From assembly GCA_938036925.1 (NCBI GenBank), contig CALHVU010000028.1, positions 1 to 58,715 of the forward strand: 58,715 nt of DNA, read 5' to 3'. The notes beneath the pieces are model-generated. The model was given only the letters and a program-made list of their open reading frames with translations. It ran no database searches and was not told the origin of the DNA. Of this stretch, positions 1 to 7,461 are shown piece by piece; positions within the stretch are counted from its first letter, which is position 1; the number at the start of each line of letters is the position of its first letter. The position numbers and the translations under genes are program-made. The stretch is from an uncultured Atopobium sp. Lineage in GTDB: Bacteria; Actinomycetota; Coriobacteriia; Coriobacteriales; Atopobiaceae.

Positions 1-198
1 GAGCTTGGCGTTACCATGACGCCTGCAGGTGCTACGTGGCCAAGTGGCAAGGACCCCTTTGACACTAATATCAGAATTGCTCCAAGTTACCCAACGTTGG
101 AAGAGCTTGATGCAGCACTTGATGTGTTTATTGTTGCTGTTAAACAGGTAAGTGCTCGACTTGCAAAAGTTGATCGTGGTCAGAGCGTCTGGGGATAG
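1..198 (+). CDS. Aminotransferase class I family, C-terminal end (partial)
   Basis: The reading frame is open from the first base and ends at 198, so only the last 65 or so residues are present. The text around TPAGATWPSGKDP followed by NIRIAP and PTLEELD matches the C-terminal small domain of PLP-dependent fold-type I aminotransferases of the AminoTran_MocR type. In these the conserved Arg of the NIR segment helps bind the substrate carboxylate. The substrate cannot be told from this piece. The catalytic lysine and most of the protein lie upstream of the window. A promoter for the next gene follows the stop codon, so this is probably the end of a separate transcription unit. Confidence 0.75.
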   Translation, partial: ELGVTMTPAGATWPSGKDPFDTNIRIAPSYPTLEELDAALDVFIVAVKQVSARLAKVDRGQSVWG

Positions 199-221
199 CT
201 TGTGTAACTTTGGTATTTCCT

Positions 222-250
222 TTGAAAGTAGACCCATTCTGCCGTATCTT
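222..250 (+). promoter_or_regulatory. Candidate sigma-70 type promoter for the TPR/STAS/Tat genes
   Basis: TTGAAA at 222-227 and TATCTT at 245-250 are separated by 17 bases, 36 bases before the ATG at 287. The fit is by eye only. Confidence 0.4.
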
Positions 251-286
251 GATTAGTTATGTTTAGAAAAAGCGATTGGATGTTGA

Positions 287-1063
287 ATGCCAACTAATAC
301 TTCAAAGCCAGAACTTACACCAGAACAGAAGGCAGAAAAAGAGCTGGTTGCCATGGCAAACCAGACAGCAAAAAAGAAGGCAAAGGACCGCAAGCCCGAT
401 GAGGCTCCTAAAAAGCCAGGTCCTTCTACAGGCATGAAGATTGCTATTGGCGTATTCTCGCTCTTTATTGCTATATCTATGATGTTGCCTTCTCTTGCCA
501 GCATTTTCTCTAACTCGCAAAAGCAGCATCAGACTCAGCAGAATTCTCCTGAGGCTATTAACCAGGTCTATCAGAAACAGGCAGAAGAAAAAGAGTCTGC
601 TATTCAGTCCAACCCAGATAATCTGCCAGCACATCTTGATTTGGCTCGTACCTATTTAGGTTGGGGAATGGCGCTTAAGAGTTCCTCTCAAGATGACTCT
701 GTTCAGAAGCAGTCTTTACAGCTGATCAACAAAGCAATTGCCGAGTACGATACGTATCTTGCTTCAAATGATTCTGATGAGGTCCGTGTTGATAGAGCCA
801 TTGCGCAGTTCTACGCAGGAGACCAAACAGGTGCTGTTGAGGCACTTAAGGCAGTAACGGATCGCTCTCCAGATTATGCTAACGGTTGGCTTAATTTGGG
901 AATGATGTATCGTGTTACTGATCAAGTAGATCTTGCAAAAGAGGCACTGCAGAAGGCAATTGAAAAGGATTCCGACAATAGCGCCGGTGTGAGGGATAAT
1001 GCACAGAAAGTTCTTGATGCATTAAACGGAAACACCTCTACCTCTTCAAATAACACCAAGTAA
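287..1063 (+). CDS. Membrane-anchored TPR protein
   Basis: The protein has 258 residues: a Lys-rich cytoplasmic N-terminus (1-49), one hydrophobic segment at about 50-74, and an extracytoplasmic part with TPR-like helices from about 100 to 245. The clearest repeat is around NGWLNLGMMYRVTDQ, ending in EALQKAIEKD. TPR proteins of this type are scaffolds for protein-protein contacts, and no enzyme motif is visible. The ATG at 287 is the first in-frame start after the upstream promoter, but its ribosome site is weak. A STAS gene follows after 9 bases and the tat genes after that, so co-transcription is likely. Its role is unknown; an assembly or quality-control factor at the membrane is possible but speculative. 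Confidence 0.7.
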   Translation: MPTNTSKPELTPEQKAEKELVAMANQTAKKKAKDRKPDEAPKKPGPSTGMKIAIGVFSLFIAISMMLPSLASIFSNSQKQHQTQQNSPEAINQVYQKQAEEKESAIQSNPDNLPAHLDLARTYLGWGMALKSSSQDDSVQKQSLQLINKAIAEYDTYLASNDSDEVRVDRAIAQFYAGDQTGAVEALKAVTDRSPDYANGWLNLGMMYRVTDQVDLAKEALQKAIEKDSDNSAGVRDNAQKVLDALNGNTSTSSNNTK

Positions 1064-1072
1064 GGAGGAGTT

Positions 1073-1384
1073 ATGGCACTAGAGATAAGCTCTGAAATTA
1101 CAGATGAAAAGGCCATTATTCGCATTGAGGGCGAGGTAGACGTATCAAACGCCTCTGAGCTTCGCGATGCTTTGGATACCGCGCTCGCCGATGGAGCAAA
1201 AGAAGTTGAAGCTGATTTTGCTGAGGTAGCTTATATTGATTCGACGGGCATTGGCGTTTTAGTGGGTGCCGCACATCGAGCACAAGAGAGTGGTGCTGTG
1301 CTTGTTGTAGCAAATCCTCAGAAAAACGTGGAGCGTGTCTTTTCGCTTCTTGGGGTCGATAAAGACCTTAACGTTCGCAAGTAG
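1073..1384 (+). CDS. STAS-domain protein, anti-sigma factor antagonist family
   Basis: This is a 103-residue single-domain STAS protein, the normal length for SpoIIAA/RsbV-type antagonists. Such proteins bind an anti-sigma kinase when dephosphorylated. The sequence IDSTGIGVLVGA carries the conserved Asp-Ser-(Ser/Thr)-Gly loop, where Ser is the usual phosphorylation site. AAGGAG at 1062-1067 sits just before the ATG. No anti-sigma kinase or alternative sigma factor gene lies nearby, so its partner must be elsewhere. The family call is firm; whether it controls a sigma factor or another STAS target is not. Confidence 0.85.
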   Translation: MALEISSEITDEKAIIRIEGEVDVSNASELRDALDTALADGAKEVEADFAEVAYIDSTGIGVLVGAAHRAQESGAVLVVANPQKNVERVFSLLGVDKDLNVRK

Positions 1385-1458
1385 GTTTGGTAACTTGCAA
1401 GCTCTTTGAGAAACGGTTCAAAGAGCTTGTTTATGTTTGTTCCAGAAAGGTATTGCTT

Positions 1459-2082
1459 GTGTTTGGCATTGGAGAAACAGAGCTCGTACTAATTTTGCTC
1501 TTTGCATTTTTAGTATTTGGTCCTGATAAATTACCTGGTATGGGTCGCACGCTAGGCCGTGCTCTTAGACAGTTCCAGAACGCGCAAGAAGGCTTTAATA
1601 AAGTTGTCCGTGCAGATTTGCTTGACCCTGCAGCGGATGCACTTCACGAGAAGCCCAAGCGCTCCGAGCAGCTCAAAAATACTGCATCTGATGCTGACCG
1701 CGAGGATACTGACCATCAGGAGACCTTTGCTGAGCGTCGTGCTCGCCTCAAGGAAGAGCGCGAGGCTGCTGAGAAGGCTGCTGCTGAGGCTGCTGAGCAG
1801 AGTAAGCAAGCTGAGCAGACCCAGGAGGCTGAGCAGGCGGAGACCGCTTCTGCTGAAGAGGCTCCTGCAGCTGCACCACAAGCTACGTCTTCTGTTGCTT
1901 TCTCTGATGATTCTACAGAGGTAATTGAGCACGTGGCACCTAAGGCTGCAGAAGAAACTCCTGCTGCAGCTCCATCTGCAAAAGACCTCTATAACCTTGG
2001 ATCCGCACGTTCTTCTCGCTCTATGGCAGAAGACAAGAAAGAAGAAGTTGCTGGAGAGGAGGGAGAAAGCCAGGACGCATAA
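1459..2082 (+). CDS. tatA: Sec-independent translocase TatA/TatB-like subunit
   Basis: With the GTG start at 1459 (AGAAAGG at 1444-1450 is well spaced) the protein has 207 residues. It begins MFGIGETELVLILLFAFLVFG, then the short hinge PDKLPGMGRTLG and an amphipathic helix, which is the TatA/B plan. TatA/B proteins form the pore or receptor around TatC that moves folded twin-arginine proteins across the membrane. The remaining 140 residues are an unusually long Ala/Glu-rich, probably disordered tail, much longer than a typical TatA of under 100 residues. No second TatA-like gene is present. Longer in-frame starts exist upstream but lack a ribosome site and would bury the membrane helix. tatC follows after 18 bases. 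Confidence 0.85.
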   Translation: MFGIGETELVLILLFAFLVFGPDKLPGMGRTLGRALRQFQNAQEGFNKVVRADLLDPAADALHEKPKRSEQLKNTASDADREDTDHQETFAERRARLKEEREAAEKAAAEAAEQSKQAEQTQEAEQAETASAEEAPAAAPQATSSVAFSDDSTEVIEHVAPKAAEETPAAAPSAKDLYNLGSARSSRSMAEDKKEEVAGEEGESQDA

Positions 2083-2100
2083 GTCCAGCTTTCGTGTGTA

Positions 2101-2889
2101 ATGCCTATTACTCCAGCTCGTATGCCACTTTTTGATCACCTGGGAGAACTCCGTCGCCGCGTGACCATTGTGGTGGTATCGCTTTTTGTTACCGCAATCA
2201 TTATTTATTTTGCAACACCTGCATTGATTGAGATCTTGATTGACCCTATCAGGGAGTTTTTGACCGATGGTAAGCTTACGGTTATCTCGGTCCTTGGCGG
2301 CTTTAGTATCAGGTTTAAGGTAGCTTTCTTCTTCTCGGTGATTATCTGCACACCTATTATCATCTGGGAGATTATGGCTTTCTTCTTGCCTGCACTTAAC
2401 GCTAAAGAGCGCAAGTGGGTTGTTCCTACCGTGGCAGCCATGATTACCTTGTTCTTCTTGGGTATGCTGTTCTGCTACTTCATCATTTTGAACACCGCAA
2501 TTGGTTGGATGATTGGCCAGTCGCAGGAGTTTGCAGGAACTATTAATGAGGCAAGCGATTATCTCAACATTATTATGATGTTTGAGATTGGCTTTGGCGT
2601 TGCATTCCAACTTCCACTAGTCATTTTCTACCTGGCTATTCTTCACCTTGTTCCTTACAAGGACATGCGTGAGCAGTGGCGCTACGTCTATGTTGGTCTG
2701 ATGATTCTCTCTGCAGTAGTTACTCCTGATGCATCGCCAGTCACCATGATTTTGATGTTTGCAGCTCTTATTCTGCTGTACGAAGTTGCTCTGGCAGTTG
2801 CTCGTTACGTCATTATTGCCCGCGATGGCAAGGCTGCTCTTAAGTGGAGCCGCGAGGACTACGAGCAGCATGAGCTGGACAAAATCTAG
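2101..2889 (+). CDS. tatC: Sec-independent translocase subunit TatC
   Basis: The protein has 262 residues and about six membrane helices, the expected size for TatC, which recognises twin-arginine signal peptides. The N-terminal motif MPLFDHLGELRRR carries the conserved cytoplasmic Leu-Glu-Leu-Arg segment that contacts the signal peptide. A second family signature is the run FLPALNAKERKW. It lies directly behind the TatA/B-like gene and 33 bases ahead of topA. Two proteins in this window (23112-24353 and 37983-38984) have plausible twin-arginine signals and could be its clients. Confidence 0.93.
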   Translation: MPITPARMPLFDHLGELRRRVTIVVVSLFVTAIIIYFATPALIEILIDPIREFLTDGKLTVISVLGGFSIRFKVAFFFSVIICTPIIIWEIMAFFLPALNAKERKWVVPTVAAMITLFFLGMLFCYFIILNTAIGWMIGQSQEFAGTINEASDYLNIIMMFEIGFGVAFQLPLVIFYLAILHLVPYKDMREQWRYVYVGLMILSAVVTPDASPVTMILMFAALILLYEVALAVARYVIIARDGKAALKWSREDYEQHELDKI

Positions 2890-2922
2890 TAATTTCGCCT
2901 TTACTTTGGAGAGTGTTGTTCT

Positions 2923-5436
2923 TTGATTCTAGTTGTTACCGAGAAAAACGACGCAGCGCAGCAGATTGCTCGCCTTCTGTCTGAATCGGGTAAGCCTGAG
3001 ACAGACAAGGTATACAACACTCCTGTTTATCGTTTTAGACGTGGCGGAGAAGACCATGTTGCTATTGGTCTTCGAGGTCATATTCTGCAGCCGGATTTTC
3101 CTTTGGCTCTCAAGTTTGACAAGGAAGAGGGCTGGTATGGAGAAACTGCAGAAGGGGAGCACCTTCCTGCAGATGTTCCAGATGGTCTTGAGCGTCCTCC
3201 TTATAAGGTTAAGCGCAAGCCTTTTATGGCAGATGGCGTTGATCTTAAGGGTTGGAAAATCCCCAGCTTGCCCTATTTGATTTGGGCTCCTGTAGATAAA
3301 CAACCTGCAGAAAAAGAGATTATTCGCGCCCTCAAGAACCTTGCTAAGAAGGCAGAGTCTGTCATTATCGGTACAGACTTTGACCGCGAGGGAGAGCTTA
3401 TTGGCTCTGATGCGCTGGCACAGGTCCTCTCGGTTAATCCTCATCTGGCAGTATTTCGTGCACGCTACTCTGCCTTTACCAAGACAGAGATTGAGACCGC
3501 CTTTAATAACCTGGTAGATCTTGATTACAACTTGGCTGCGGCAGGCGAGTCCAGACAGTATATCGACCTCATTTGGGGAGCGGTGCTGACCCGTTATCTG
3601 ACAACTGCACGCTTTGGTGGTCTGGGCAATACGCGCTCTGCTGGTCGTGTTCAGACTCCTACGCTGGCACTTGTTGTTGAGCGCGAGCGTGAGCGCCTGG
3701 CCTTTAAGCCAGAAGATTATTGGGTCATTTCTGGTGTTGCTGCGCCAGAAGATGATGCGGAAGCAACCTTTAAGATGGTTCACCAGACCGCAAGGTTCTG
3801 GGATCAAGCTGAAGCAGACGCAGCTTACGCCGTTGTTAAAGATCAGACTCAGGCAACGGTTGTCGAGATTGAGTCTCGTAGCAGAAAGCAGCAGCCACCA
3901 GCTCCGTTTAACACCACGTCGCTGCAGGCAGCTGCAGCTGCAGAGGGTATCTCGCCAGCTAGAACTATGCGTTTGGCAGAGTCTCTGTACATGGACGGCT
4001 TGATTTCATACCCTCGTGTTGATAACACCGTCTACCCAAGTTCGCTTGACTTGAAGGACTGTGTCCGTACGCTGTCTGCAGTTCCTCAGTATGCTCCTAC
4101 CTGCAAAAAGCTTTTGGGTCAGCCAAAGCTTCACGCCACTCGTGGCAAGCAGGAGTCTACTGACCACCCACCAATTTATCCAACAGCGGCAGCAAACCCA
4201 GATGCTTTGCAGCCTGTAGCTTGGAAGCTCTATAACCTGATTGCTCGAAGGTTCCTCGCAACCCTTATGGGTCCGGCTACTATGAGCGGCACTAAGATTA
4301 CCCTTGATGTTGCTGGTCAGCCGTTTGTTGCAAATGGAACCGTGCTGGCAGAGCCAGGCTTTAGAGAGATTTATCCTTTTGGCCTTAAGAAAGACGATCA
4401 GATTCCTGATGTCGGCGAGGGAGAGATTGTCTCCATTCAGTCTTTGTCGCTTGACGCTAAGCAGACAGAGCCACCTGCTCGCTACAGCCAGGGTAAGCTT
4501 ATTCAAGAGATGGAGAAGCGCGGTCTGGGCACAAAGTCCACGCGTGCCTCCATTATTGATACGCTCTACCAGCGTAAATACCTCAAGAATGATCCTGTTG
4601 AGCCAAGTCAGCTTGGTATGGCAATTGTTGATGCGCTCTCGCAGTTTGCACCACACATTACCTCGCCTGATATGACGGCAGAGCTTGAGTCCGATATGAC
4701 AAGCGTTGCTGAGGGCAAAGATACGCGTGATGGCGTTGTTACACACTCAAGAGCCCTGCTTGCAGGCATGATTGATACGCTTATTGACCACAAAGAAGAC
4801 CTGTCTGAGGCCATTGCTGATGCAGTTACTGCTGACGCAAAGGTGGGAACCTGCCCTAAGTGCGGCAAAGACTTGGTTGCTAAGAGCTCTCTGAAGACTC
4901 GTGGAAGCTTTGTTGGCTGCATGGGTTGGCCAGACTGCGATGTTACCTATCCACTGCCTCAGGGACGCGTTGAGCCGCTTGAGGGAGAGGCCGGTGTCTG
5001 CCCAGAGTGCGGTGCTCCTCGCGTAAAGGTTCAGCCGTTTAGACAACGTGCGTATGAGACTTGCATTAATCCTGCCTGTCCTACAAATGCGGAGCCAGAC
5101 CTTATTGTGGGCGAGTGCCCAACCTGTAAGGCAAATGGCAAGCATGGGGATCTGGTAGCTCATAAGTCAGAGCGCACGGGTAAGCGCTTTATTCGCTGCA
5201 GCAACTACGAGGAGTGCGAGACCAGCTATCCTCTGCCTGCTCGTGGAAAGCTCGAGAAGACCGATGAGGTTTGCCCGGACTGCGGTGCTCCTATGGTGGT
5301 TGTTACCACCCAGAGGGGCCCTTGGAAGCTCTGTCCAAATTATGATTGCCCTGGTAAAGAAAAGAAAACTGCCCCGCGTAGAGGCGCTCGTAAGAGTACT
5401 AAGAGCACCAAATCCACCAAGGCGGCAAAAAAGTAA
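2923..5436 (+). CDS. topA: DNA topoisomerase I, type IA, archaeal-like subfamily
   Basis: This 837-residue enzyme relaxes negative supercoils by a 5'-phosphotyrosine intermediate. The Toprim domain starts at residue 1 with VVTEK and carries the acidic TDFDREGE motif near 151-158. The likely catalytic tyrosine is Tyr363 in LISYPRVDNTVYP. This wording (SYPR.DNTVYP) resembles archaeal TopA and topoisomerase III more than the usual bacterial TYMRTDS. The C-terminus carries four Cys4-type zinc ribbons (from about residue 640), then a Lys/Ser/Thr tail. The TTG start at 2923 is supported by TGGAGAG upstream and by the conserved N-terminus. A strong terminator follows. Confidence 0.92.
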   Translation: MILVVTEKNDAAQQIARLLSESGKPETDKVYNTPVYRFRRGGEDHVAIGLRGHILQPDFPLALKFDKEEGWYGETAEGEHLPADVPDGLERPPYKVKRKPFMADGVDLKGWKIPSLPYLIWAPVDKQPAEKEIIRALKNLAKKAESVIIGTDFDREGELIGSDALAQVLSVNPHLAVFRARYSAFTKTEIETAFNNLVDLDYNLAAAGESRQYIDLIWGAVLTRYLTTARFGGLGNTRSAGRVQTPTLALVVERERERLAFKPEDYWVISGVAAPEDDAEATFKMVHQTARFWDQAEADAAYAVVKDQTQATVVEIESRSRKQQPPAPFNTTSLQAAAAAEGISPARTMRLAESLYMDGLISYPRVDNTVYPSSLDLKDCVRTLSAVPQYAPTCKKLLGQPKLHATRGKQESTDHPPIYPTAAANPDALQPVAWKLYNLIARRFLATLMGPATMSGTKITLDVAGQPFVANGTVLAEPGFREIYPFGLKKDDQIPDVGEGEIVSIQSLSLDAKQTEPPARYSQGKLIQEMEKRGLGTKSTRASIIDTLYQRKYLKNDPVEPSQLGMAIVDALSQFAPHITSPDMTAELESDMTSVAEGKDTRDGVVTHSRALLAGMIDTLIDHKEDLSEAIADAVTADAKVGTCPKCGKDLVAKSSLKTRGSFVGCMGWPDCDVTYPLPQGRVEPLEGEAGVCPECGAPRVKVQPFRQRAYETCINPACPTNAEPDLIVGECPTCKANGKHGDLVAHKSERTGKRFIRCSNYEECETSYPLPARGKLEKTDEVCPDCGAPMVVVTTQRGPWKLCPNYDCPGKEKKTAPRRGARKSTKSTKSTKAAKK

Positions 5437-5443
5437 ACGTATG

Positions 5444-5471
5444 ACGGTGCATCGAGAGGTGCACCGTTTTC
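5444..5471 (+). terminator. Intrinsic terminator after topA
   Basis: ACGGTGCA at 5444-5451 pairs with TGCACCGT at 5460-5467 around an 8-base loop, followed by a short T run. It is placed 8 bases after the topA stop codon. Confidence 0.8.
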
Positions 5472-5572
5472 GGAAGAACGAGCGTCCCTCTCCAACGCCC
5501 GCTCCATACGTATTTTTACCCATTTTTGAGCGCTCTTCATGTGGAAATGCGCAAAACCTTTAGAATATTCAT

Positions 5573-5582
5573 GGCGAGAAAC
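5573..5582 (+). repeat. GGCGAGAAAC motif copy, intergenic
   Basis: This is one of 17 copies of the GGCGAGAAA word in the window. It lies in the gap between topA and tmk, just downstream of a TAGAAT hexamer at 5561-5566. Confidence 0.6.
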
Positions 5583-5624
5583 ACAATCTGCCTGTATCGT
5601 GAGATAGTTAAGAGGGAGGGAAGC

Positions 5625-6284
5625 ATGAACAAAGACGCACGTACATCTCAAGGCTTGTTTATCACGCTTGAAGGCGTTGATGGCTGTGGTAAGTCAACAC
5701 AAGCTTCTCTTCTGCGAGAAGATCTTGAAGCTCTTGGCTTTGATGTGGTTTTTGTTCGTGAGCCCGGCGGCACTGCTATTTCTGAGCAGATTAGAGGCGT
5801 GGTACTTAATCCAGAAAACGGCATGATGTGCGATGAGTGTGAGCTGTTGCTCTATGAAGCAAGTCGTGCCCAGCTGGTAGGAGAGGTTATCCGACCAGCT
5901 CTAGCTGCGGGCAAAGTTGTCTTGTGTGATCGCTTCTATGACTCCACCTTTGCCTATCAAGCAGCTGGTCGCGGTCTTGATACAGACCTCGTGCACCGTG
6001 CAAATCGCTTGGGAAGCTGTGGGGTTTCTCCTGATAGAACCCTTGTCTTTATGCTTGAACCAACGGTTGCTCATGCGCGTGCTACGCAAAATGACGCCGA
6101 TAGACTAGAAGCAGAAGGTGTTGCCTTCCAGGAGCGAGTTTTTGCTGGTTATAAGCAACTTCTGCAAAATGAGCCAGAGCGTGTAAAAGCTGTAGATGCA
6201 GATGGAAGCATTGATGAGGTTCGCGCACGTACTCGTCAGCTGTTAGCAGATCTTATTCCTGGTATTTGTGAGCTTGGTGAGTGA
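5625..6284 (+). CDS. tmk: Thymidylate kinase
   Basis: The enzyme phosphorylates dTMP to dTDP for DNA synthesis. The 219-residue protein has the P-loop GVDGCGKST near residue 18, the DR(F/Y) motif in LCDRFYDSTFAYQ for dTMP binding, and the LID region near residue 150. The ATG at 5625 is preceded by AGAGGGAGGG at 5611-5620, which excludes the longer frame that opens at 5526. It overlaps or abuts holB, and the order tmk-holB-PSP1 protein matches the Bacillus tmk/holB/yaaT neighbourhood. Confidence 0.95.
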   Translation: MNKDARTSQGLFITLEGVDGCGKSTQASLLREDLEALGFDVVFVREPGGTAISEQIRGVVLNPENGMMCDECELLLYEASRAQLVGEVIRPALAAGKVVLCDRFYDSTFAYQAAGRGLDTDLVHRANRLGSCGVSPDRTLVFMLEPTVAHARATQNDADRLEAEGVAFQERVFAGYKQLLQNEPERVKAVDADGSIDEVRARTRQLLADLIPGICELGE

Positions 6285-6291
6285 CGCGTTT

Positions 6292-7461
6292 ATGACTCAA
6301 GAGAGCACACATACTACTCATAGCACCTATCCACTTCCTCAGGCACTTACCCGTCTTCAGGATCAACCTCAAGTTCAAAATCTGCTTGCACGCGCACTTC
6401 ATGAGCACAAGCTTGGCCACGCCTATCTGTTTGTAGGAGCTCCTGGCTCCGGTAAAGGTCTTGCAGCCAAAGCTCTGGCGCAGTGTGTACTTTGCGCTCA
6501 GGGCGGTGACGCTGCCTGTGACGACTGCATTCGTATTTCTCGCGGTACTCACCCTGACGTTCACGTACTTACTCCAGCTTCTGCAAATGGCTACCTCATT
6601 GAGCAGATTCGTCAGCTCATCGCTGATGTTAGTCTGGCGCCTATGCGCTCAACCCATAAGATTTACGTGATTGACCGCGCTGATTTGCTTAGAGAAAATT
6701 CTGCAAATGCACTGCTCAAAACCATTGAAGAGCCACCTGCAGACACCATCTTTATTCTGTCTGCACGTTCTTCTTCCGCGGTGCTTCCCACCATTGTTTC
6801 TCGTTGTCAGGCAGTTGCGTTTAGAACACTCACTGACGCTGCTGCTAAAGCCGCTATTATGCGAGAGATTTCCGCCACAGAGCAGGAAGCTCGCATTGCG
6901 CTTGCAGCAACAGGAACTCCTAGTAGAGCTGTGGAGTTTTTGCAGTCTTCTACGCGCAAAAACATTCGCAGACAGCTCATTGATGTTTTTGGCAACCTGC
7001 TCAGAAATGACTCGTGGGATGTACTCATTTCCGCAAAAGAGCTGATAGAAGCTGCAAAAATTCCTCTAGGGGATGTAAGACGAGCTCAAGAAGAGGCGCT
7101 TGCTCAAAATGAAGACTTTCTTACCAGCGCTGCGTTAAAGCAGGTTGAGGCGGCAAATAAGCGAGAACTCACAGCGCGCGAGCGTTCGGGTATCATAGAA
7201 ATGTTGGCAATTCTGGAATCGCTTCTTCGCGACGTACTGTTGTGTTGCGAAGCGGTTGATGAAGAGATAGTAAATACGGATGCAGCAGGCATTATTGATC
7301 GCGTTGCATCTCAAACTCATACCCAGGGTGTTTTGGGGGCTCTTGCTGCGGTGCAAGAGGCTCAATACAACCTGGATCGCTCTGTTTCTCCCCAGCTAAC
7401 TCTTGAGGTTATGCTGCTGCATATCAAGGAGGCACTTACATGCCCACCGTTGTCCCGGTGA
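6292..7461 (+). CDS. holB: DNA polymerase III subunit delta' (clamp-loader)
   Basis: Delta' is part of the clamp-loader that places the sliding clamp on primed DNA. The protein (389 residues from the ATG at 6292) has the AAA+ Walker A motif VGAPGSGKG near residue 52. A four-Cys zinc module follows (CVLC and CDDC), then IEEPPADTIFILSA and the SRC motif VSRCQAV. In-frame GTG codons at 6268 and 6277 inside the tmk end are alternative starts, but GGTGAG at 6276-6281 is best spaced for the ATG at 6292. Its end overlaps the next gene by 22 bases, which suggests translational coupling. Confidence 0.9.
   Translation: MTQESTHTTHSTYPLPQALTRLQDQPQVQNLLARALHEHKLGHAYLFVGAPGSGKGLAAKALAQCVLCAQGGDAACDDCIRISRGTHPDVHVLTPASANGYLIEQIRQLIADVSLAPMRSTHKIYVIDRADLLRENSANALLKTIEEPPADTIFILSARSSSAVLPTIVSRCQAVAFRTLTDAAAKAAIMREISATEQEARIALAATGTPSRAVEFLQSSTRKNIRRQLIDVFGNLLRNDSWDVLISAKELIEAAKIPLGDVRRAQEEALAQNEDFLTSAALKQVEAANKRELTARERSGIIEMLAILESLLRDVLLCCEAVDEEIVNTDAAGIIDRVASQTHTQGVLGALAAVQEAQYNLDRSVSPQLTLEVMLLHIKEALTCPPLSR

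Noticed and set aside
1552..2610. Open minus-strand frame of 352 codons opposite tatA/tatC
   Set aside because: It is a shadow of the tat genes, Cys/Arg/Ser-rich, with no domain and spanning two real genes.
4006..4746. Minus-strand 246-codon frame within topA
   Set aside because: It is a mirror of topA codons without any recognisable domain or start signal.
5526..5624. Upstream in-frame extension of tmk
   Set aside because: The ATG at 5625 has a strong ribosome site and the P-loop follows at the normal distance; the extension has no homology to kinases and contains promoter-like sequence.
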